DNA from: Limisphaerales bacterium
GTDB lineage: Bacteria; Verrucomicrobiota; Verrucomicrobiae; Limisphaerales; UBA11358
NCBI GenBank assembly: GCA_003152145.1
Contig: PLZL01000431.1
Location: forward strand, 1 to 6,065
Reading direction: 5' to 3'
DNA length: 6,065 nt
Of this stretch, positions 1 to 5,299 are shown in pieces. A program made the position numbers and the translations under genes. How positions within the stretch are numbered: the stretch's first letter is position 1; each line of letters opens with the position of its first letter. The notes below the pieces were generated by a model. It worked only from the letters and a program-made list of their open reading frames with translations, was not told the origin of the DNA and ran no database searches.

Positions 1-420
1 GCCGCAGAACGCCGCACGTCGGCGTCGGCGTCCTTACTCAACGCCATGAGCCGTTCCAGCACCGGCGCGGTCGCCGCCGCCGCGCCCAGCTTTCCCAAGG
101 CATACGCCGCAGAACGCCGCACGTCGGCGTTGGCGTCCTGAATCAACGCCATGAGCCGTTCCAGCACCGGCGCGGTCGCCGCCGCCGCGCCCAGCTTTCC
201 CAAGGCATACGCCGCAGAACACCGCACATCGGCGTTGGCGTCCTGAAGCAACGCCATGAGCCGTTCCAGCACCGGCGCGGTCGCCGCCGCCGCGCCCAGA
301 TTCTCCAAGGCATATGCCGCAGAACTCCGCACGTCGGCGTTGGCGTCCTGAATCAACGCCACGAGCCGTTCCAGCACCGGCGCGGTCGCCGCCGCCGCGG
401 CCAGCTTCCCCAAGGCAGAA
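1..420 (-). repeat. Tandem 105-bp repeats encoding four near-identical HEAT repeats
   Basis: Units lie at 1-105, 106-210, 211-315 and 316-420, each starting at the recurring GCCGCAGAAC. Units 1 and 2 differ at 3 of 105 positions, units 2 and 3 at 7. Read on the minus strand, each encodes a 35-residue helix-turn-helix unit of the type Y-A-L-G-K-L-G, then APVLERLMAL, then QDANADVRRSAA. This is the pattern of PBS-lyase-like HEAT repeats, with the DANADVR turn between helices A and B. The array runs off the left edge, so the total number is unknown. The 35-residue period keeps the frame, so unit gain or loss would change array length without breaking the protein. Confidence 0.93.
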
Positions 421-2429
421 AGCGCCGCATGAAGTAGCCCAGATCTTTTATTGCGCAGTTCAAGCAACAGTCCGCCGATAAATTGCAATCCCTGTGGAGT
501 CTTGGCCGAATTTGCGAACGCGGCATTTATCTCCTCACGTTGCGCATCCCACATGGTCTTTTTCCAAATCTTCAAAGCGTCATCGGTGAGAGATTCGCGC
601 AAGTTGGCATCCACACCATTGTCTTCCATGTCGCCCATGCAACGGATGGTCAGCAGCAAGTCACGACGTAGTATCTTCTCCTTCGGACTATTGGCATCCC
701 GAACAGCCCGGAGGAATTCGACCGTGTTCCTGCGGGCACTGTTCTGGCCACCGCGCGTGTCGCTCAATAGACTCCCGTGAAGCAAAACAACTTCCCGCCA
801 CCAAGGATCGTGAAGGCGGGTAAGAGTGTATCCGATGCCATCTTCGCGGTCACGAATGGCTCGTGCAGCCAGATACTCTTGAAATATGAGATGGGCGAAA
901 GCAAATACGCCGGGACTGCGCTCAACAATCAATCCCGAACGATCCTGAATCACTTGAAGGAAAACCTGCGCCTTCTTCTGAGCTGTCTTTTTGTCCCACC
1001 CATCCTTGGCAAAATGTCCAGCAATTTGCGTTTCCAAGTCAGTGCGCTCCACTTCCGTTCCGCGCTCACCGCGTTCATGCAGCCAGAGGGCAATGGGTTC
1101 CAGCAAAGACCGTTTGGCGTCACGATCCATTTCGCCCAAGAGGGCAAGATTGGTGTGTGATTCTTGATCGCGCAGTTGGTCCCAGTAACCGAGCAGGAAA
1201 TCGGTGCATTCCTCGTAAAGGCGGGCACGCAACCGTGGCAGTTCCACATTGCGCTGGTGAACCATCGCCAGCACGGAGAGCAGCAGCGGATTCTGCGCCA
1301 GCAGGCGCACGCGCGGTTCACGCTGAATCGCGGCAATCAGGGAATCTGCACCGGCTTTTGCTTCTCGCTCCGCTTCCGGCGTCTGGCCTAGACGATCAAG
1401 GGTCACGGCCTGATACCAGGCTAACGTGAATTGTTCAATGTCCTCGTCTTCAAAAGGCCGGATTGCACAATCAGCACAATACGGGGAAAGCCGGGCGCGT
1501 GGTTCTCCCTCATAACCCCGTGGTCGAGACGTGACTATGAAGCGATTCATTGTCCATTGTGGCAAATTGAGGACATCAGAAACCAGTTGGGCCATTCGAG
1601 CGCGTTCTGACGAATCTGCCACTTCGTCCAATCCATCCAGCAGCACAATCGCGCGGCCTGATTCCAGCAGCGCGGGAAAGAAGTCGCTGGAAAGTTTCAA
1701 ATGCGGTGCAACGGTTGCAAAATGTTCATACAGAAAGGAGGGGAAAACATTCGGGCCAATGGAGTCAAGTCTGCTACGATTGAAAGCGTGGTTGATATAG
1801 ACATTGAAATCGCGAAGCGAAACGAGAATGGGAATCCGTTTTTCTTCAAGTTCCAACCGCTCCTTGGCTTTGTCACGCGCAAACGCCAATGCAAGATATT
1901 TCAGGAGTGTTGTCTTGCCTGCTCCGGGATCGCCGACGATGACCAACGCCTTTTCATCACGCAGCGCGGTATTTAGGGGAAGTGTAGTTTCGGTGTCGGC
2001 GGGTTCAACTCGTAATGCAAGGTCCATGCGAGATTTTCCTGCGCCGACTTCCAATTCAGCCGAGCTAACTATTCGATTTACGCTACGGGAAACCTTTCGG
2101 CCTGAGCCAGCCCCCATTGCGGCCAATATCGCAGATCCTTGCATCTTGCGAAGTTCAAAATTCCTTCCCTCGAAAGAAACACAAAAGCCACTCATGGCAC
2201 GTCTATTTGTGGTAAGCGTTACAAAAACTTTCTCCAACTCCACCGAAAGCGGTCGGTTGGAAGTGACGGAATAAAGCGTCAGCTTGCTGTGCTTGGCAAT
2301 GACATGGTCGCAAAGCCTGCTCTCCTGTTCCGCCTGGCCGCATCCAAACAACGCACGCAAGGCGTCCGCCCGGTCGGGCGTGAAACGATCCTTGTTCCGG
2401 TCAAAGGTGATTCCTTTGCGGTTGAACAT
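1..2429 (-). CDS. NACHT-domain STAND NTPase with C-terminal HEAT repeats (bacterial NLR-like, putative defence protein); 3' end outside window
   Basis: Seen: the minus-strand frame is open from a TGA at 2469-2471 to the left edge, 809 codons from the ATG at 2429. Numbering from that ATG: a 'VELEKVFVTL' stretch near residues 63-72, of the kind often found ahead of NACHT domains; Walker A GDPGAGKTT at 166-174; Walker B LLDGLDE at 263-269 with the acidic NACHT signature; TSRP at 300-303; 'LLAQNPLLLSVLAMVH' at about 376-391 (helical/winged-helix part); 'FAFAHLIFQEYLAAR' at about 509-523; HEAT repeats from about 671 to the edge. Known: NACHT proteins are ATP-switched oligomerising STAND NTPases, and bacterial members (bNACHT, Avs-like) can sense phage. 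Inferred: a cytoplasmic sensor with the HEAT array as recognition surface. I recognise no nuclease, protease, TIR or membrane effector in the N-terminal 160 residues. The start is uncertain: ATG 2429 has AAAGGA directly abutting it, GTG 2447 is possible, and a start in the adjacent frame is discussed separately. The family call is firm; the defence role is inferred. Confidence 0.9.
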   Translation of the reverse strand, partial: MFNRKGITFDRNKDRFTPDRADALRALFGCGQAEQESRLCDHVIAKHSKLTLYSVTSNRPLSVELEKVFVTLTTNRRAMSGFCVSFEGRNFELRKMQGSAILAAMGAGSGRKVSRSVNRIVSSAELEVGAGKSRMDLALRVEPADTETTLPLNTALRDEKALVIVGDPGAGKTTLLKYLALAFARDKAKERLELEEKRIPILVSLRDFNVYINHAFNRSRLDSIGPNVFPSFLYEHFATVAPHLKLSSDFFPALLESGRAIVLLDGLDEVADSSERARMAQLVSDVLNLPQWTMNRFIVTSRPRGYEGEPRARLSPYCADCAIRPFEDEDIEQFTLAWYQAVTLDRLGQTPEAEREAKAGADSLIAAIQREPRVRLLAQNPLLLSVLAMVHQRNVELPRLRARLYEECTDFLLGYWDQLRDQESHTNLALLGEMDRDAKRSLLEPIALWLHERGERGTEVERTDLETQIAGHFAKDGWDKKTAQKKAQVFLQVIQDRSGLIVERSPGVFAFAHLIFQEYLAARAIRDREDGIGYTLTRLHDPWWREVVLLHGSLLSDTRGGQNSARRNTVEFLRAVRDANSPKEKILRRDLLLTIRCMGDMEDNGVDANLRESLTDDALKIWKKTMWDAQREEINAAFANSAKTPQGLQFIGGLLLELRNKRSGLLHAALSALGKLAAAAATAPVLERLVALIQDANADVRSSAAYALENLGAAAATAPVLERLMALLQDANADVRCSAAYALGKLGAAAATAPVLERLMALIQDANADVRRSAAYALGKLGAAAATAPVLERLMALSKDADADVRRSA

Positions 2430-2435
2430 TCCTTT

Positions 2436-2461
2436 GGCGGCAAGCACCGCCGCCTTTTTTT
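2436..2461 (+). terminator. Terminator-like hairpin with T7 tract at the 5' end of the NACHT gene
   Basis: GGCGGC (2436-2441), a 7-base loop, then GCCGCC (2449-2454) followed by seven T (2455-2461) has the form of an intrinsic terminator for plus-strand transcription. No plus-strand gene lies upstream, so it could only stop transcription antisense to the NACHT gene. On the minus strand the same bases read as A7 followed by a G+C-rich stem ending just before AAAGGA-ATG, so it could instead act in the NACHT leader by masking the start. The structure is clear; its function is not. Confidence 0.4.
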
Positions 2462-2491
2462 CATCTGGTCACGGTCAAAGGCCATGTTCCG

Positions 2492-2520
2492 AAATTGTGG
2501 TTTCCCTCGTGCCGTGTCAA
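2492..2520 (-). promoter_or_regulatory. Candidate promoter for the NACHT gene
   Basis: On the minus strand a perfect TTGACA (2520-2515) is followed after 17 bases by CAATTT (2497-2492), a poor match to a -10 box. Six bases further on is an ATG (2485-2483), which is in the frame next to the NACHT frame. The -35 match and the spacing are good and the -10 is weak, so this is tentative. Confidence 0.3.
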
Positions 2521-2649
2521 CGCCTGTCGAAAACGAGTTGGCCCTTTTGCCAAAAATTTCCGCGCTCACCAATCGGTCACGTCAACTCGTTCCGACTGCC
2601 GCGAGCTACCCCCACCGCCCCCGGTCGCAGTCGTATCCCTTCCAATTCA

Positions 2650-2874
2650 TCACCGCGAGCGGCAGGAGAGCCGTTTCAGTTTCGCATCCCACGCGGCTTG
2701 GATGTCGCTCAACCTGAAGCGAACCATCCGGCCAATCTTGTAATGGGGCAAATGCCCTTTCTGACACCAGTTGTCAATTGTCCGAAGCGAGACTTGGAAA
2801 TGTGCTGCAAGTTGGCGTTTCGTCAGAACCGGGTCATACTGTAAACGCCGGTCGAAAAGTGCGGCGGGGGTCAT
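2650..2874 (-). CDS. Excisionase/AlpA-like helix-turn-helix DNA-binding protein
   Basis: This is a 74-residue basic protein. Seen: the order LTKRQLAAHFQVS, then LRTIDNWCQKGHLPHYKIG, then RMVRFRLSDIQAAWDA (about residues 17-65) follows the helix-turn-helix and wing pattern of the HTH_17 (MerR-like, excisionase) family: 'LT..e.A..l.vS..Ti..w...G.LP..kiG..vRf...di..w'. Known: such small proteins act as recombination directionality factors (Xis) or as AlpA-like transcription activators in integrated elements. Context: it starts 113 bp downstream of the 3' end of the tRNA-Arg gene and is codirectional with the tRNA and the NACHT gene, which fits an island edge. No integrase accompanies it in the window. 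The ATG at 2874 has no evident Shine-Dalgarno sequence (preceded by CACAC). Fold call confident; excisionase rather than regulator is inference. Confidence 0.82.
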   Translation of the reverse strand: MTPAALFDRRLQYDPVLTKRQLAAHFQVSLRTIDNWCQKGHLPHYKIGRMVRFRLSDIQAAWDAKLKRLSCRSR

Positions 2875-2893
2875 GTGTGTGACGGGAGCTTCA

Positions 2894-2914
2894 AAAGTGG
2901 CAGCAAAGTGGCAG
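2894..2914. repeat. Two direct copies of AAAGTGGCAG
   Basis: AAAGTGGCAG occurs at 2894-2903 and 2905-2914, an 11-bp period, so both copies face the same side of the helix. It lies between the HTH gene and the tRNA. Short phased direct repeats next to a Xis-like gene and a tRNA could be binding sites for the HTH protein or for a recombinase arm. This is inference from position and spacing only. Confidence 0.5.
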
Positions 2915-2930
2915 TATTAAATTATTTTCG

Positions 2931-2942
2931 CTCGAAGTCGAG
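2931..2942. repeat. Short palindrome CTCGA-AG-TCGAG
   Basis: Perfect 5-bp arms flank a 2-bp centre in an AT-rich spacer between the tRNA and the HTH gene. It could be a small operator, or part of a weak hairpin downstream of the tRNA gene. No T tract follows directly on the minus strand, so it is not a convincing terminator. Confidence 0.3.
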
Positions 2943-2987
2943 AATGGAGAAAAGCGATAAATAGCTTGCAAATAAAGGATGGAATGT

Positions 2988-3064
2988 TGGCGCGTCCGGC
3001 AGGACTCGAACCTGCAACCGCCTGATCCGAAGTCAGAAGCTCTATCCAATTGAGCTACGGACGC
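2988..3064 (-). tRNA. tRNA-Arg (anticodon UCG)
   Basis: The cloverleaf can be folded by eye on the minus strand. Acceptor GCGTCCG pairs with CGGACGC; the D stem is GCTC/GAGC with loop AATTGGATA; the anticodon stem is TCTGA/TCAGG (one T-G pair) with loop CTTCGGA, giving anticodon TCG, which reads CGA (Arg); the T stem is GCAGG/CCTGC around TTCGAGT. The discriminator G is followed by an encoded CCA (2988-2990). The A in the D loop fits arginine identity. The 3' end points toward the HTH and NACHT genes, the side where tRNA-targeting elements insert. Confidence 0.97.
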
Positions 3065-3120
3065 GCACGACGCCATTGTGCGCATTTTGGCAGCGCGATA
3101 AAGCGGATTGTGCATGCCGG

Positions 3121-3148
3121 TTGACTTGGTGTCCGGCTTTGCTAGCGT
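3121..3148 (+). promoter_or_regulatory. Candidate promoter of the YihY/BrkB-like gene
   Basis: TTGACT (3121-3126) is followed after 16 bases by TAGCGT (3143-3148). An alternative -10, CGTAAT, lies at 3146-3151. The ATG at 3158 is only 6-9 bases downstream of either box, so transcription would begin at or within a few bases of the start codon. No Shine-Dalgarno sequence is present. Confidence 0.45.
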
Positions 3149-3157
3149 AATCCGCGC

Positions 3158-4648
3158 ATGGTGAAAAGGTCGTTCTCACGGCTTGTCAAAATTCTGGGCG
3201 GCGTCCCCACCGGCGTGGAAACCGAATTCAGCCGGCTGGAACGGTTCGCGCATTTTGGGGTGCAGGTCGGGAGAAGTTTTGTCCGCAACCGCTGCCCGGT
3301 GCGGGCGGCGGCGCTGTCCTACACCACGCTGCTGGCGCTCATCCCGCTGCTCGCCGTCGCCATCAGCGTCACCAGCAGCCTGCTCAAAAACGAGGGCGAG
3401 GAAAAAATTTACGGGGTAATTGACAAATTCGTCTCCTATGTCATGCCGCCCGCGACGCTCAACACGAATGGCGCTGCCGTGTCGTTGAATTTGAGCCCAG
3501 CCATGTCCGTTTCGCTATCGCCGGCCAATTCCGCCGCGGAAACAAATTCCTTTGCGCCGGCGGACATCGACACGCGCGTGGACGCCGCGCAAAAGGGGGC
3601 CGCGCGGCACATCCATGAATTCATCCAGAACACGCGCAGTGGCGCGCTTGGCGTCATCGGCATGTTGCTGCTGGTCTATGTTGCCATCCAAATGCTCGCG
3701 AGCATCGAGTCCACGTTCAACGACATCTGGGGCGTCACGCGCGGACGCAACTGGCTTTGGCGCATCGTGCTCTACTGGACGACCATCACGCTCGGCCCGC
3801 TCCTCATCGTAGGCGCGCTCGGCCTGGCGGGCGGATCGCAACTGCAAATGACAAAAATCTTTGTCGAAAAAACGCCGTTCGTTGGCGAAGTGATTTTTCA
3901 AATTGTGCCGCTCGTGGTTTTGTGGCTGGCGTTCGCGCTGATTTATCTGCTCGTGCCAAACACGAAGGTCCGGTTTGGCGCGGCGCTCGTCGGCGGCATC
4001 GTCGGCGGCTCATTGTGGCATTTGAACAACGTCTTCGGCTTCCTTTACATCACGCGTGTGGTAAGCAACAGCAAAATTTATGGCAGCTTCGGCCTCGTGC
4101 CGGTGTTCATGATCGGGCTTTATTTTTCGTGGATAATCCTGCTGTTCGGCGCGCAGGTCGCATATGCCTTTCAAAACCGCAAGGCGTATCTACAGGAAAA
4201 AATTGTTGAAAACGTGAACCAGCGCGGGCGCGAATTCATCGCGCTCCGGCTGATGACCGTCATCGGTCAGCGTTTCCAGCACGGTGAGCCGGCTGCCACG
4301 CTCCAGCAGATTTCCGCCGAGCTCGGCATCCCCACCAAGCTCGTGCAACAGGTCTTGCAACCGCTGCTCGCCGCGCGGCTCGTCACCGAAAGCGCCGGGG
4401 CCGAACCGGCCTACCTGCCCGCGCGCCCGCTCGACTCCATCAACGCGCACCACGTTTTGCGCGCCGTGCGCGCCGGTTCGGGACAGGACATCACCACGCG
4501 CGACGAGCCGGCGCGCGCGGAGGTGTTGGGCGAGTTCACAAAAATCGAGGAGGCCGAGCGTGCCGCCGCGTCGTCGGTCACGCTGCTGGCGCTGGTGAAC
4601 CGCGCGCAAAAACAAATCGAAGACGCCGCGCCGAAGTCGAAATCGTAA
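3158..4648 (+). CDS. YihY/BrkB-family inner-membrane protein with C-terminal winged-helix-like region
   Basis: This 496-residue polytopic membrane protein shows the YihY/virulence factor BrkB family landmarks: AAALSYTTLLALIPLL at 50-65 (first membrane segment), FNDIWGV at 187-193, and YGSFGLVPVFMIGLYFSW at 308-325 followed by a segment ending GAQVAYAFQ. About six hydrophobic segments are visible near 50-72, 162-182, 200-225, 245-266, 272-290 and 308-335. Residues about 97-145, between the first two segments, form a polar Ser/Ala/Asn-rich insertion that is longer than usual. Residues about 360-425 are soluble and include TLQQISAELGIPTKLVQQVL, a winged-helix-like pattern; the tail is charged and probably cytoplasmic. 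The molecular function of the family is not settled; older RNase BN and transporter labels are unreliable. An in-frame TAG at 3143 rules out a longer start. It is divergent from the tRNA and convergent with the Bat-like genes. Confidence 0.9.
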   Translation: MVKRSFSRLVKILGGVPTGVETEFSRLERFAHFGVQVGRSFVRNRCPVRAAALSYTTLLALIPLLAVAISVTSSLLKNEGEEKIYGVIDKFVSYVMPPATLNTNGAAVSLNLSPAMSVSLSPANSAAETNSFAPADIDTRVDAAQKGAARHIHEFIQNTRSGALGVIGMLLLVYVAIQMLASIESTFNDIWGVTRGRNWLWRIVLYWTTITLGPLLIVGALGLAGGSQLQMTKIFVEKTPFVGEVIFQIVPLVVLWLAFALIYLLVPNTKVRFGAALVGGIVGGSLWHLNNVFGFLYITRVVSNSKIYGSFGLVPVFMIGLYFSWIILLFGAQVAYAFQNRKAYLQEKIVENVNQRGREFIALRLMTVIGQRFQHGEPAATLQQISAELGIPTKLVQQVLQPLLAARLVTESAGAEPAYLPARPLDSINAHHVLRAVRAGSGQDITTRDEPARAEVLGEFTKIEEAERAAASSVTLLALVNRAQKQIEDAAPKSKS

Positions 4649-4667
4649 AATGGCGGGAGGCGCGCCA
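4647..4667 (-). terminator. Weak terminator-like hairpin between convergent genes
   Basis: On the minus strand, just after the stop of the Gln-rich gene, TGGCG (4667-4663), a 7-base loop, then CGCCA (4655-4651) is followed by TTTT (4650-4647). The stem is only 5 bp, so termination may be partial. It overlaps the stop codon of the convergent YihY-like gene. Confidence 0.4.
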
Positions 4668-4669
4668 CT

Positions 4670-5299
4670 TCACCAATCTTTGACCGGGCGGTTTTGATTT
4701 TCCGGCTTTCCCTGCGGTTTCAACTGGAGAACCTGCTCGTTGCCTTTCTGCGCGTCCAACAAATGCTTGGCCTCCTCCGGCGTCATTTGCCCGGCGGCAA
4801 TGGGCTGGCCTTGTTCGTTTTGCTTTTCTTGGCCGTCCTTTTTTTCGGCTGAAGCCTTTTGCTGCTCCTGCTGTTTTTCCAGTTCGTCCTTTTTCTGGCC
4901 AGCCTGATTTTTACTCTCCTGCTTCTGCTGCTCCTGTGAATTTTGTTGGTTCTGTTGCTGCTGGTTCTGCTGGCCGCCGGAATTTTGCTGCTGCGATTGT
5001 TGTTTGTTTTGTGACTGTTGTTGCTGCGATTGATTCTGCTGCGACTGCTGGTTTTGCTGGGACTGGCTGCTTTGCGACTGTTGCTGCTGCTTCAGCAACT
5101 CATACAGCTTTTTCAGCTTCACATCGTCAGGGTAAGTTTTCAGACCGCCTTCCACTTTTTCCAAGGCGGACGGGATGTTGTTGGAAATGTAGAACTGCGC
5201 GCCGCTGTTGAAAAAATCGGCGGCGGGCGCAAGCTGCGCGCAAACCTTCTGCCACGCAAGTAGCAGCAGGCTAAGGCTGATGAGGATTCGCAATGTCAT
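4670..5299 (-). CDS. Secreted glutamine-rich protein, last gene of a Bat-like operon
   Basis: This is a 209-residue protein. An N-terminal hydrophobic stretch (about 4-16, LRILISLSLLLLAW) and a possible cleavage after VCA (about residue 21) indicate export. Residues about 23-70 look like one TPR unit (FFNSGAQFYISNNIPSALEK, then YPDDVKLKKLYELL). Residues 71-126 are 34 of 56 Gln, the rest mostly Ser and Asn, followed by a Lys/Glu/Gln-rich charged segment. The conserved-looking C-terminus MTPEEAKHLLDAQKGNEQ (about 172-189) resembles the tail motif of TPR proteins encoded with VWA proteins in Bat operons. ATG 5299 is chosen over the TTG at 5302 because GAAGGA lies 5 bases upstream of it. It overlaps the preceding gene by 29 bp, suggesting translational coupling. 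Inferred role: periplasmic or envelope partner of the neighbouring VWA-TPR protein. Exact function unknown. Confidence 0.8.
   Translation of the reverse strand: MTLRILISLSLLLLAWQKVCAQLAPAADFFNSGAQFYISNNIPSALEKVEGGLKTYPDDVKLKKLYELLKQQQQSQSSQSQQNQQSQQNQSQQQQSQNKQQSQQQNSGGQQNQQQQNQQNSQEQQKQESKNQAGQKKDELEKQQEQQKASAEKKDGQEKQNEQGQPIAAGQMTPEEAKHLLDAQKGNEQVLQLKPQGKPENQNRPVKDW
4922..5089 (-). repeat. Low-complexity CAG/CAA-rich tract encoding poly-Gln/Ser/Asn
   Basis: On the plus strand this tract is dense in CTG/TTG triplets; on the minus strand it encodes residues 71-126 of the Gln-rich protein (34 Gln of 56). It has no exact long repeat unit, so it is imperfect low complexity rather than a clean microsatellite. 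Confidence 0.8.

Larger units (their letters stand above)
2430..2649. other. Spacer between the helix-turn-helix gene and the NACHT gene
   Basis: These 220 bases contain no gene I can support in the annotated frames. They hold a promoter-like TTGACA box on the minus strand (2515-2520), a hairpin with a T tract (2436-2461), and a minus-strand frame adjacent to the NACHT frame that stays open from about 2572 through this region. That adjacent frame may contain the true 5' end of the NACHT gene if a base has been lost in the A7 tract. Confidence 0.5.

Noticed and set aside
34..222. Minus-strand frame rich in Gly/Arg across the repeats
   Set aside because: It is a frame-shifted reading of the HEAT-encoding repeats; the frame giving HEAT units is continuous with the NACHT domain.
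1..420. CRISPR-like or intergenic tandem repeat array
   Set aside because: The units are contiguous with no spacers, and each is an in-frame HEAT repeat of the NACHT protein.
2279..2572. 97-residue minus-strand frame overlapping the NACHT 5' end as an independent gene
   Set aside because: Most of it overlaps the NACHT frame and reads as a shadow there; only its first part might belong to the NACHT gene through a frame switch.
451..2844. Several plus-strand open frames (for example 451-780, 1804-2274, 2139-2717, 2284-2844)
   Set aside because: They are antisense to the NACHT or HTH genes, with low-complexity or unfamiliar sequences and no recognisable motif.
2891..3115. 74-residue minus-strand frame containing VAQLDRASDFGSGGCRFESC
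   Set aside because: This is the well-known spurious translation of a tRNA gene; the tRNA-Arg occupies 2988-3064.
3515..3901. Minus-strand Arg-rich frames inside the YihY-like gene
   Set aside because: They are antisense shadows of a well-supported membrane protein gene with high GC at third positions.
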